64,000 nucleotides of DNA from Streptomyces cucumeris (GTDB taxonomy: Bacteria; Actinomycetota; Actinomycetes; Streptomycetales; Streptomycetaceae): NCBI RefSeq assembly GCF_024295805.1, contig NZ_JANCLX010000001.1, forward strand, positions 186,001-250,000, written 5' to 3'. The notes under the pieces are model-generated. The model was not told the DNA's origin and searched no databases. It saw only the letters and a program-made list of their open reading frames with translations. The position numbers and the translations under genes were made by a program. Shown here in pieces: positions 9,731 through 17,797 of the stretch. The first letter of the stretch is position 1. Each line of letters opens with the position of its first letter.

Positions 9731-10398
9731 CGGTTGTTCCCCTCCTCGGGCCCCTCGTCGAAGGCCGCCTCGACCTTCTCGACCTCGTCGGTGCGCATCA
9801 TCACATGGACGAGGTCGCCCTCCTGCAACACCGTCTGGGAGGTGGGCAGGATGGCCTCGCCGAGCCGGGTCAGGAACGCGACCCGCACCCCGGTCTCCTC
9901 CTGGAGTTTGCTGACCTTGTGCCCGACCCATGCGGGGGAGGTGTGCACCTCGGCGAGCTGCACCCCGCCGCTGGGGTCGCGCCACAGCGGCTCGGCGCCG
10001 GACGGCAGCAGCCGCCGCAGCATCTGGTCGGCGGTCCACCGGACGGTGGCCACGGTGGGGATGCCCAGGCGCTGGTAGACCTCGGCGCGCCGGGGGTCGT
10101 AGATCCGGGCCGCCACGTTCTCCACGCCGAACATCTCGCGCGCCACCCGGGCCGCGATGATGTTGGAGTTGTCGCCGCTGCTGACCGCGGCGAAGGCTCC
10201 GGCCTCCTCGATCCCCGCCTCACGCAGGGTGTCCTGGTCGAAGCCGACACCGGTCACCCGGCGCCCGCCGAAGCCCGCGCCGAGCCGGCGGAAGGCGGTG
10301 GGGTCCTGGTCGACGACCGCGACCGTGTGGCCCTGCTGCTCCAGGGTCTGGGCGAGCGCGGAGCCCACCCGGCCACAGCCCATGATCACGATATGCAT
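9727..10398 (-). CDS. trkA: TrkA-family RCK potassium-uptake regulator (first gene)
   Basis: A 223-residue RCK protein with the Rossmann motif GCGRVGSALAQTLEQQGH and VVDQD, then an RCK_C domain with the pattern TSQTVLQEGDLVHVMM. Two single-RCK proteins encoded together probably form a hetero-oligomeric ring. No TrkH/KtrB membrane partner is encoded nearby; the KimA-like permease upstream and the Kdp pump downstream are the only K+ transporters in the window. In other actinobacteria this gene is directly divergent from that permease, but here a conservon intervenes. Confidence 0.93.
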   Translation of the reverse strand: MHIVIMGCGRVGSALAQTLEQQGHTVAVVDQDPTAFRRLGAGFGGRRVTGVGFDQDTLREAGIEEAGAFAAVSSGDNSNIIAARVAREMFGVENVAARIYDPRRAEVYQRLGIPTVATVRWTADQMLRRLLPSGAEPLWRDPSGGVQLAEVHTSPAWVGHKVSKLQEETGVRVAFLTRLGEAILPTSQTVLQEGDLVHVMMRTDEVEKVEAAFDEGPEEGNNR

Positions 10399-10920
10399 GC
10401 GTCTTACCCCGCACTCCTGATGACCGTGCTGACCTGCACAAACACCCTGCTCACATCTTCCTTCCAGGACCTACGGGGCAACGGCGGGGACACGGCCCCC
10501 GCCGCTGGTGCTCCAGCGGGGACGGACTGGTGTCGCCGCGGCGCTAGTCCCCACCGTATCCGTACCGATGGGAAAGTTCCCCGGGGCGGTGGAGAGGGCG
10601 TCGGGCCCGGGTGGAATACTGATCATTTCCGATAGGGGCGATCTCGTGGAAATGGGCGAACGATCACTTCGGTCCCCGTACCGAGAAGCCGCCCGGGGTT
10701 TTTCCCGAGCCGCATTCGCCTCATCTTCGCCCCGCATCCAGGACCTTCACTGAACCGTCACGGCAATTGGCAATAGAGTCCGCTGCGTTCGAACTGTGTT
10801 CCGTGCGTCGGACACTCGGTCATCCCGTGACTAAGATGATCGCCGTATTCCGTTTCCGGACGGGACATCAGGGCTCTGAATCGTTCCTTCCGCGCCCGCG
10901 TTCCCAGCACGAGGTTCCTG
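10399..10920. promoter_or_regulatory. Divergent intergenic region trkA / cvnA
   Basis: About 520 bases without a convincing gene. It contains a hairpin or operator CCGCTGG-tgct-CCAGCGG at 10502-10519, candidate -10 boxes TAGAGT (10774-10779) and TAAGAT (10832-10837) that could serve the conservon, and a GAGG ribosome binding site just before the cvnA ATG. An 81-codon frame at 10508-10753 has no recognisable features. Which promoter serves which gene cannot be settled from sequence. Confidence 0.45.
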
Positions 10921-12402
10921 ATGACTGATCACATATCGGAGGCGGTGAGCTGGTGCCTGGCCGTCGTCGCCCTCGTCGTTCTGGTGCTCCTGACGCGCCA
11001 GCGGCGGATCACCGCGGGCGTGCGCAGGCGCAACGCCGCACTGGAGGAGAGCCTGCGGGCGCGGGACGAGGAGGTGCGCCATCTCTGCGACATCCGGCTC
11101 CCGGCCGTCGCGGACGGGGTCAACCTGCCCACCCCGCTGCCGGGGCTGAAGGACGAGAAGCTGGCGGGCACCACCTTCGCGCAGAGCCTGCACGCCGTCA
11201 TGGAGCAGTTCACCCGGGCGGTGGACAAGGCGCAGTCACGGGCCGACGCCTCGGCCAAGTCCGCGCTCAAGGCGTCGATGCGCGCCCTTCAGGGGCTCGC
11301 CCATGAGCAGCAGGTCTCCATCTCGCAGATGCAGGACCGGCACGACAACCCCGATGTGCTGCGGGACCTGCTGGAGATCGACCACGCCAACTCCCAGTTC
11401 GGCCGCCGCGCCCAGGCCATCGCCGTGCTCTGCGGCTCCTGGCCCGGACGCCAGCGGCTGGCCTCCTCGCTGACCGATGTCGTCCGCGGCTCCAAGTCGC
11501 GCATCCGCGACTACCAGCGGGTGCAGGTGCACAGCCTGATCGACGTCGCCGTGGTGAGCCGGGCGGTGGAGCCGGTGGTGCTCGCGGTCGCCGAACTGCT
11601 GGACAACGCCGCCCGCCACTCCCAGCCCAACACCAGCGTCGAGGTCAGCCTGCAGCCGGTGCACAACGGCGCCTGCATCGTGGTCGACGACGCGGGTGTC
11701 GGCATGGACGGTCTGGAGGTGCAGCGGGCCGCCACCCTGCTGTCCGGACAGCGCGCCGTGGACGTCTCCCGGCTCGGCGACCCGCCGCAGTTCGGCTTCG
11801 CCGTCGTCGGGCTGCTCGCCGCCCGCTACGGCTTCAGCGTCTCGGTGGACACCCGCTCGCCCTACGGCGGTGTGCGCGCCGTGCTGTTCCTCCCCTCGGC
11901 GCTGCTCACCCATGTGGACGCAGGAGCCCCGAGCGCCGCCGCGGCGCCGGAGGAGCGGAGCGCCCCGCCGCGCACGCTCCCCTCGCGCCGCCGCGCCGAA
12001 CCCCAGGCTCCCGGAGCGGCCACCGCAGGGATCCCGGCGCAGGCCCGGCCCGTCGAGCCCGCCGCCCCTGCCCCCAGCCCCACCCCCCGACCCGCGCCCG
12101 CGGCGGCCCCACCCGCCGTGGACGACGAGGCCGCGCGCAGCTTCGGCGTGACGGCCGGCGGACTGCCCAAGCGCCGCCGCCGTGAGGCCACCGCCGCGCC
12201 CGGACCCCGGCCGGTCACCCAGACGGAGCCGGACACCGGCTCGCACCGGGTCCGCTCGGCCGAGGAAACCGCCCAGCGGATGGGCGCCTTCGCCCGGGGC
12301 ACCCGCTCCGGCCGGGCGGCCCATCCGGAAACCCCACAGGAAAGCGCACCCCGCCCCCAGGACGCCGCCCCCCACAGTGAAGAAGGGAATCGCCAGGCAT
12401 GA
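10921..12402 (+). CDS. cvnA: CvnA, conservon sensor-kinase-like ATPase
   Basis: First gene of a four-gene conservon. The 493-residue protein has an N-terminal membrane helix (about residues 8-25), a helical linker without an evident phospho-acceptor His box, and an HATPase_c domain with N box E225-LLDN229 and DDAGVGM. The C-terminal 150 residues are Pro/Ala/Arg-rich and probably disordered. Conservon CvnA proteins recruit CvnB, C and D to the membrane in a complex compared with G-protein-coupled receptors. The stop overlaps cvnB by four bases. Confidence 0.92.
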   Translation: MTDHISEAVSWCLAVVALVVLVLLTRQRRITAGVRRRNAALEESLRARDEEVRHLCDIRLPAVADGVNLPTPLPGLKDEKLAGTTFAQSLHAVMEQFTRAVDKAQSRADASAKSALKASMRALQGLAHEQQVSISQMQDRHDNPDVLRDLLEIDHANSQFGRRAQAIAVLCGSWPGRQRLASSLTDVVRGSKSRIRDYQRVQVHSLIDVAVVSRAVEPVVLAVAELLDNAARHSQPNTSVEVSLQPVHNGACIVVDDAGVGMDGLEVQRAATLLSGQRAVDVSRLGDPPQFGFAVVGLLAARYGFSVSVDTRSPYGGVRAVLFLPSALLTHVDAGAPSAAAAPEERSAPPRTLPSRRRAEPQAPGAATAGIPAQARPVEPAAPAPSPTPRPAPAAAPPAVDDEAARSFGVTAGGLPKRRRREATAAPGPRPVTQTEPDTGSHRVRSAEETAQRMGAFARGTRSGRAAHPETPQESAPRPQDAAPHSEEGNRQA

Positions 12403-12827
12403 ACGACCACTTGAACAACGAGCTGGGCTGGATGCTCGACGAGGTCGTCAAGATGCCGGAGGCGCGGCACGCCATCCTGCTGTCGGCGGACGGGATGCTG
12501 CGGGCGCACTCCGCGGGCATCCCCCGCGACGAGGCGGAGCGTCAGGCAGCCGCGCTCTCCGGACTGCAGTCCATCAGCCGCAGCACCTCCGAGTTCTGCG
12601 ATCCGCACGAGAGCCCGTGGCAGCAGACCCTGGTGGAGTTCGTCGGGGGCTATGTCTTCCTGACCGCCGCCGGGCCGGGCGCCTATCTCGCGGTCTCCGC
12701 CACCGAGGCGGTGGACATGGAGGCGGTCAGCTACCGGATGCAGAAGCTGGTCGACCGGCTGGGCAAGGAACTCACCAGTCCGCCGCGGCAGGACCTCGGG
12801 CGACAGGGCTTCGGCAGCCCGGCATGA
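12399..12827 (+). CDS. cvnB: CvnB, roadblock/LC7 protein
   Basis: A 142-residue protein with a roadblock/LC7 fold through residues about 5-115 (LNNELGWMLDEVV, HAILLSADGML, VFLTAAGPGAYLAVSA). Roadblock proteins act as partners or GTPase-activating factors of small Ras-like GTPases such as CvnD. Its start (ATG) overlaps the cvnA stop and its own stop overlaps the cvnC start, so the whole conservon is translationally coupled. Confidence 0.93.
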   Translation: MNDHLNNELGWMLDEVVKMPEARHAILLSADGMLRAHSAGIPRDEAERQAAALSGLQSISRSTSEFCDPHESPWQQTLVEFVGGYVFLTAAGPGAYLAVSATEAVDMEAVSYRMQKLVDRLGKELTSPPRQDLGRQGFGSPA

Positions 12828-13180
12828 GCCCCGGCCGGCGCGAACGAGGACTGGTACGCCCGTATGTCGTGACCGACGGCCGTGCCTACCCGACCCGCAA
12901 CACCTTCGACCTGGTGACCCTGGTCATGGCCCACCCCGACCGTCCGCTCGCCGGGCTCAGCCCGGAGAAGCGGGGGGTGATGGAGCTCTGTCTCGGCGGC
13001 GCGCTGTCCGTCGCCGAGGTCGCCGGCTATCTGGAACTGCCGGTGAGCGTCACCAAGGTCCTGCTCGGTGATCTCGTGGACAGCGGCCACATCACCACCC
13101 GGTCCCCGATTCCCCCCGCCGAACTCCCCGAGACGCAGCTGCTGCAGGAGGTGCTCGATGGACTCCGCGCTCGCCTCTGA
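12824..13180 (+). CDS. cvnC: CvnC, DUF742 protein
   Basis: A 118-residue DUF742 protein. The N-terminal VRPYVVTDGRAYP and the winged-helix-like segment GGALSVAEVAGYLELPVSVTKVLL are typical; the family may bind DNA or another conservon protein. The longer frame upstream lies within cvnB and is not used, because the ATG at 12824 forms the usual ATGA overlap. Its last 23 bases overlap cvnD. Confidence 0.92.
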   Translation: MSPGRRERGLVRPYVVTDGRAYPTRNTFDLVTLVMAHPDRPLAGLSPEKRGVMELCLGGALSVAEVAGYLELPVSVTKVLLGDLVDSGHITTRSPIPPAELPETQLLQEVLDGLRARL

Positions 13181-13769
13181 GCGGGCGGTCTATCTGCCCG
13201 GTACCGTGCGGACGGCCGTCAAGCTGCTGGTGGTGGGTCATTTCGCGGTCGGCAAGACCACGTTCGTGGGCTCGCTGTCGGAAATCCGCCCGCTGCGCAC
13301 CGAGGAGACGATGACGCAGGCCGGGGCGCTGGTCGACGATCTCGCCGGCTCCGAGCGGAAGACCACCACCACGGTCGCCATGGACTTCGGCCGGCTCACC
13401 CTCAGCGACTCCCTGGTGCTGTACCTGTTCGGCACCCCCGGTCAGCTCCGGTTCACCCGGCTGTGGAAGGACATGACCCAGGGCGCGATGGGCGCGCTCG
13501 TCCTCGCGGACACCCGGCGGCTGGAGCAGTCCTTCCCGGTGATGTCCGTCCTGGAGGAGCAGGGCCTGCCGTACGCGGTGGCCGTCAACCGCTTCGAGGG
13601 CGCCCCGGTCTTCGCCGAGGAGGAGATCAGGGAGGCCCTCGACCTGCTCCCGGAAACCCCCCTGGTGGTCTGTGACGCGCGCAACCGGATCTCCTCGACC
13701 CGCGCCCTGATCTCCCTCGTCCAGTACCTCCAGTCCCTCCACACCCGTACCCCGCAGGAGAACGTGTGA
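13158..13769 (+). CDS. cvnD: CvnD, Ras-like small GTPase
   Basis: A 203-residue GTPase with P-loop G27-HFAVGKT, switch region TEETMTQAG, the G3 region LYLFGTPGQLRF and a G4-like NRFEG. The ATG at 13158 overlaps the end of cvnC by 23 bases and gives the usual N-terminus; the open frame further upstream is inside cvnC. It is the output switch of the conservon. The stop overlaps the P450 start by four bases (GTGA), which ties the P450 to the conservon. Confidence 0.93.
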   Translation: MDSALASERAVYLPGTVRTAVKLLVVGHFAVGKTTFVGSLSEIRPLRTEETMTQAGALVDDLAGSERKTTTTVAMDFGRLTLSDSLVLYLFGTPGQLRFTRLWKDMTQGAMGALVLADTRRLEQSFPVMSVLEEQGLPYAVAVNRFEGAPVFAEEEIREALDLLPETPLVVCDARNRISSTRALISLVQYLQSLHTRTPQENV

Positions 13770-15244
13770 CCTACCGCAAGGACGCCGGGGCCGACCCGGG
13801 AGCCGTACCGCCGCCGGGGTGCCCCGCGCACACCGGCGGACCGGCCCACGGAGGTCCCGTCGGGGGCCGCGGCGCGGCCGTGCCGCTGTACGGAGCCGAC
13901 TTCGCCGCCGATCCGCACGCCTTCTACGCGCGGCTGCGGGCCATGGGCCCGATCGCCCCGGTCGAGCTCTCCCCGGGCGTCGGGGCGTATCTGGTCACCA
14001 GCTACACGCTGGCCCTGGAGGTCCAGCGCGACACCGAGCGGTTCGCCAAGGACCCGCGCAACTGGCGGGCCCTGAACGAGGGCGAGGTGCCCCAGGACTG
14101 CCCGGTGCTCCCGATGCTGATGTACCGGCCCAACGCCCTGTTCACCGACGGCGAGGAGCACGCCCGGTTCCGGGGCGCGATCAACGACAGCCTCGGCCGG
14201 GTGGACGTGCACGCGCTCAGCGAGTTCGTGGAGCGCAGCGCGGACATGCTCATCGACGCCTTCGCCGGGAGGGGCGAGGCCGATCTGCTGAGCGAGTACG
14301 CCGCGATCATCCCGCTGCTGGTCTTCAACCAGCTCTTCGGTTCCCCGCCGGAGAAGGGGCGGGAGCTGGTCCGGACGGTCACCGCGCTGTTCGACGTCGG
14401 CCCCGAGTCGGCGCGGGCCAACGACCAGATGCTCGGCTACATGGCCGATCTCGTGGCCGTCAAGCGGCGTGAGCCGGGTCCGGACGTCACCTCGTGGATG
14501 ATCGCCCATCCCTCCCGGCTGACCGACGAGGAGCTCATCGAACAGATGGGGCTGCTGCTGGCGGCCGGTACCGAACCCCAGCTGAACCTGATCGCCAACG
14601 CGCTGCGGCTGCTGCTCTCGGACGACCGGTTCGCCGGGGAGCTCTCCGGTGGCAGCCTCCCGGTCCAGGACGCCCTGGACGAGGTGCTGTGGTCCGACCC
14701 GCCGATGGCGAACTTCGGCACCCGGTTCGTCCGCTACGACGTGGAGGTGGGCGGGGTGCGGCTGCGCAGGGGCGACGCCGTCCTGACCAGCTACGCCGCG
14801 GCCAACACCGACCCCCAGCTGACCTCAGGCGGCCGGCTGGGCAACCGTGCCCACCTGGCCTGGAGCGTGGGCTCCCACCGGTGCCCCGCCGAGAGCCCGT
14901 CCCGGGTGATCGCCTCGGTGGCGATCGAGAAGCTCCTGGACCGGCTGCCGGACCTGGAGCTGGCCGTTCCGGCCGAGCGGCTGGCCTGGCGCACCGGGCC
15001 CTTCCACCGGGCCCTGGTGGCGCTGCCGGTGCGGTTCCCGGTGATGGCGGGCGCGGGGCCGATGCCCGCGCCGATGCCGACCGGCGTACCGGCGCCGGCG
15101 CCCGCGCCCGCCGCGCAGCCGTCCGCCCCGTCCGGCCCGCCCGCCCCGTTCGACGGGACCGGGCGCCCGGAGCAGCCCGAGTCCGGCGCCAGTGGCCCGC
15201 GGCGCCTGTGGGGCGCCCTGGGCCAGTGGTGGCGCGGCCAGTAG
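13766..15244 (+). CDS. Conservon-linked cytochrome P450, CYP157-like, lacking EXXR
   Basis: A 492-residue P450. The haem ligand is Cys373 in the loop WSVGSHRCPAE. Two normally conserved sites deviate: the K-helix EXXR reads E306-V-L-W309, and the I-helix acid/alcohol pair reads AAGTEPQ, with Pro for Thr. Loss of the EXXR Arg is the known hallmark of the CYP157 family, whose members are encoded in conservons, usually beside a second P450. Here only one P450 is present. The last 60 residues are a Pro/Ala-rich extension ending RRLWGALGQWW. Substrate and even catalytic activity are unknown. Confidence 0.88.
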   Translation: MTYRKDAGADPGAVPPPGCPAHTGGPAHGGPVGGRGAAVPLYGADFAADPHAFYARLRAMGPIAPVELSPGVGAYLVTSYTLALEVQRDTERFAKDPRNWRALNEGEVPQDCPVLPMLMYRPNALFTDGEEHARFRGAINDSLGRVDVHALSEFVERSADMLIDAFAGRGEADLLSEYAAIIPLLVFNQLFGSPPEKGRELVRTVTALFDVGPESARANDQMLGYMADLVAVKRREPGPDVTSWMIAHPSRLTDEELIEQMGLLLAAGTEPQLNLIANALRLLLSDDRFAGELSGGSLPVQDALDEVLWSDPPMANFGTRFVRYDVEVGGVRLRRGDAVLTSYAAANTDPQLTSGGRLGNRAHLAWSVGSHRCPAESPSRVIASVAIEKLLDRLPDLELAVPAERLAWRTGPFHRALVALPVRFPVMAGAGPMPAPMPTGVPAPAPAPAAQPSAPSGPPAPFDGTGRPEQPESGASGPRRLWGALGQWWRGQ

Positions 15245-15286
15245 GGGACCGGCGGCGGTCGGCAGGCAGCCGGTGATCCGGCGGCG

Positions 15287-15319
15287 GTCCGCGGGACGGG
15301 CGTGAGCTGTCCCACGGAC
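15287..15319 (+). terminator. Hairpin after the conservon/P450 operon
   Basis: GTCCGCGGGAC (15287-15297) and GTCCCACGGAC (15309-15319) form an 11-bp stem with one mismatch and an 11-base loop, 42 bases after the P450 stop. It is the best candidate for the end of the conservon transcript. Confidence 0.45.
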
Positions 15320-15494
15320 CGGGACGCGAGCTGTCCGAGGGGCGGCACGTGAGGTGTGCGACATCCCGTGATCGGCGCCCGCACCGCGTCCGGTGTGCGG
15401 GGTGTGCGTCGGAGCGCCTCCGCGCGCGCCCGAAAGCGGTCGGAACCGTCCCATTCCGGCCGTCACCGCGGGCTTGCTGCGCCGTTGTCCCCGA

Positions 15495-15574
15495 CGGGCG
15501 TACGCCCGCCGCGCGCCCCCGGGAACGGAGCGGGGGCAGGCGGCTGGGCGGGGGCCGTACCTACCGCATACGAT
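15495..15574 (+). promoter_or_regulatory. Palindrome and leaderless promoter of the KimA-like permease
   Basis: The 14-bp perfect palindrome CGGGCGTACGCCCG (15495-15508) lies 60 bases before a -10 box TACGAT (15569-15574), which in turn is seven bases before the GTG start at 15582. No ribosome binding site is visible, so the transcript is probably leaderless and the palindrome may be an operator. The rest of 15320-15581 shows no gene and no c-di-AMP riboswitch that I can recognise. Confidence 0.5.
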
Positions 15575-15581
15575 CCTCTGC

Positions 15582-17651
15582 GTGTCCAAACTGACCGACC
15601 TCCCGAAACGGATCCTGATCGGGCGGGCGCTGCGCAGCGACAAGCTGGGGGAAACCCTTCTCCCGAAGCGCATCGCGCTCCCCGTCTTCGCCTCCGACCC
15701 GCTGTCCTCCGTCGCGTACGCGCCGGGACAGGTGATGATCGTGCTGTCCGTGGCGGGGGCGTCGGCCTACAGCTACAGCCCGTGGATCACGATCGCGATC
15801 ATCGTGCTGATGTTCACCGTGGTCGCCTCGTACCGCCAGAACGTGCACGCGTATCCCAGCGGAGGCGGTGACTACGAGGTCGCCACCACCAACCTCGGCC
15901 CCAAGGCGGGTCTCACCGTCGCCAGCGCCCTGCTGGTCGACTACGTGCTGACGGTGGCGGTGTCGATCTCCTCGGGAGTGGAGAACCTCGGCTCGGCCGT
16001 GCCCTTCTTCGTCGAGCACAAGACGCTGTGCGCGGTCGCGATCATCCTGCTGCTGACGCTGATGAACCTGCGCGGGGTGCGGGAGTCGGGCAAGCTCTTC
16101 GCGATCCCCACCTACGTATTCGTGGGCGGCGTCTTCGCGATGATCATCTGGGGTGCCTACCGGGGGCTGGTCCTCGGCGACGACATGAAGGCGCCCACCG
16201 CCGGTTACGAGGTCCACGCCGAACACACCGGGCTGGCCGGGTTCGCGCTGGTCTTCCTGCTGCTGCGGGCCTTCTCCGACGGCTGTGCCGCGCTGACCGG
16301 CGTCGAGGCGATCAGCAACGGCGTCCCGGCCTTCCGCAAGCCCAAGAGCCGGAACGCGGCCTCGACGCTGGCGCTGATGGGCGGCCTGGCCGTCACCATG
16401 TTCGTCGGCATCATCACGCTGGCCATCGTCACCGACGTCAAGATGGCCGAGAACCCGGCCCGGGACCTGCTGGACAAGGGCGTGGCGCTCGGGTCCGACT
16501 ACACCCAGAACCCGGTGATCTCCCAGGTCGCCGCGGCCGTCTTCGGGGACGGCTCGATCCTCTTCGTGGTGCTGGCCGCGGCCACCGCGCTGGTGCTGTT
16601 CCTGGCCGCCAACACCGCGTACAACGGCTTCCCGCTGCTGGGCTCGATCCTGGCCCAGGACCGCTATCTGCCCCGTCAGCTCCACACCCGCGGCGACCGG
16701 CTCGCCTTCTCCAACGGCATCGTGCTGCTCGCCGGGGCCGCCGCGGTCCTCGTCTACATCTACGGCGCGGACTCGACCCGGCTGATCCAGCTCTACATCG
16801 TCGGTGTCTTCGTCTCCTTCACCCTCAGCCAGACCGGCATGGTGCGGCACTGGAACCGGCACCTGGCCACCGAGCGCGACCCGGCGGCCCGCCGCCGGAT
16901 GGTCCGCGCCCGTGCGATCAACACCTTCGGTGCCTTCTTCACCGGTCTGGTCCTGGTCGTGGTGCTGCTGACCAAGTTCACCCACGGCGCCTGGGTCGCG
17001 CTGCTGGGCATGGTCATCTTCTACGTCACCATGACGGCGATCCGCCGCCACTACGACGGCGTCTCCGAGGAGCTCGCCGCCGCCACCGAGCAGCTCGACG
17101 AGGAGGAGGTGCGCCCCTCCCGGGTGCACTCCATCGTCCTGGTCTCCAAGGTCCACAAGCCGACGCTGCGCGCCCTGGCCTACGCCAAGCTGATGCGCTC
17201 GCACCGGCTGGAGGCCGTGAGCATCAGCGTCGACCCCGCCGAGACCAAGGCCCTCCAGGCGGTGTGGCACGAACGCGGTATCGACGTCCCGCTGAAGATC
17301 CTCGACTCCCCGTACCGCGAGATCACCCGGCCGGTCATCGACTACGTCAAGGGGCTGCGCCGGGAGAGCCCGCGCGATGTGGTCTCCGTCTACATCCCCG
17401 AGTACGTGGTCGGCCACTGGTACGAGCACCTGCTGCACAACCAGAGCGCGCTGCGGCTCAAGGGGCGGCTGCTGTTCACCCCGGGCGTCATGGTCACCTC
17501 CGTGCCCTGGCAGCTGGACTCCTCCGAGCTCGCCCGCAAGCGGGCGCGCAAGCGGGCCGAGTGGAACGCCCCCGGCGCGGTGCGGCGCGGTCCGGTGACC
17601 CCGCCCAAGAGCGAACGGACCGGCGCCAAGTCGCAGACCCCGGGGCGCTAG
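15582..17651 (+). CDS. APC-superfamily permease of the KimA potassium transporter type
   Basis: A 689-residue membrane protein with about 12 helices up to residue 490 and a soluble C-terminal domain. Segments such as ALPVFASDPLSSVAYAP, YPSGGGDYEVATTNLG, FSDGCAALTGVEAISNGVP and the C-terminal WYEHLLHNQSALRLKGRLLF resemble Bacillus KimA (YdaO), a high-affinity K+/H+ symporter, more than amino-acid permeases. Proximity to two trkA genes and kdp supports K+ transport. The GTG start fits a leaderless promoter; the frame is open 63 codons upstream without conserved residues. It may be annotated elsewhere as an amino-acid permease. Confidence 0.85.
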   Translation: MSKLTDLPKRILIGRALRSDKLGETLLPKRIALPVFASDPLSSVAYAPGQVMIVLSVAGASAYSYSPWITIAIIVLMFTVVASYRQNVHAYPSGGGDYEVATTNLGPKAGLTVASALLVDYVLTVAVSISSGVENLGSAVPFFVEHKTLCAVAIILLLTLMNLRGVRESGKLFAIPTYVFVGGVFAMIIWGAYRGLVLGDDMKAPTAGYEVHAEHTGLAGFALVFLLLRAFSDGCAALTGVEAISNGVPAFRKPKSRNAASTLALMGGLAVTMFVGIITLAIVTDVKMAENPARDLLDKGVALGSDYTQNPVISQVAAAVFGDGSILFVVLAAATALVLFLAANTAYNGFPLLGSILAQDRYLPRQLHTRGDRLAFSNGIVLLAGAAAVLVYIYGADSTRLIQLYIVGVFVSFTLSQTGMVRHWNRHLATERDPAARRRMVRARAINTFGAFFTGLVLVVVLLTKFTHGAWVALLGMVIFYVTMTAIRRHYDGVSEELAAATEQLDEEEVRPSRVHSIVLVSKVHKPTLRALAYAKLMRSHRLEAVSISVDPAETKALQAVWHERGIDVPLKILDSPYREITRPVIDYVKGLRRESPRDVVSVYIPEYVVGHWYEHLLHNQSALRLKGRLLFTPGVMVTSVPWQLDSSELARKRARKRAEWNAPGAVRRGPVTPPKSERTGAKSQTPGR

Positions 17652-17656
17652 CCACG

Positions 17657-17681
17657 GTCCGGCCCGGGGCCCGGGCCGGAC
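17657..17681 (+). terminator. Terminator of the KimA-like permease gene
   Basis: Perfect 12-bp arms GTCCGGCCCGGG and CCCGGGCCGGAC with a single unpaired base between, five bases after the stop codon. So compact a fold must open two or three pairs for a loop, but it remains a very stable hairpin. Confidence 0.75.
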
Positions 17682-17706
17682 GGAACGAGGGAGGGGTGGC
17701 GGCGCG

Positions 17707-17712
17707 TAGACT
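17707..17712 (+). promoter_or_regulatory. -10 box TAGACT before the RNA methyltransferase
   Basis: TAGACT matches TANNNT and lies about 85 bases before the start codon, downstream of the permease terminator. No good -35 is visible, and AGGAG precedes the ATG, so this would be a leadered transcript. Confidence 0.4.
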
Positions 17713-17797
17713 GGTGGGCTGTTGTCCCACCGCCGGACCGCGTCCGCGGCCGGGCGCCGTCCCACCACCCCCTCACCCCACAGGAGCCGAGCCCGCC

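Noticed and set aside
10508-10753. 81-codon open frame between trkA and cvnA
   Set aside because: No ribosome binding site, no recognisable domain and ordinary composition of an intergenic promoter region; long chance frames are expected at this G+C.
15245-15581. Possible c-di-AMP (ydaO) riboswitch before the KimA-like gene
   Set aside because: The start codon follows a -10 box by seven bases, leaving no leader, and I see no ydaO consensus in the region.
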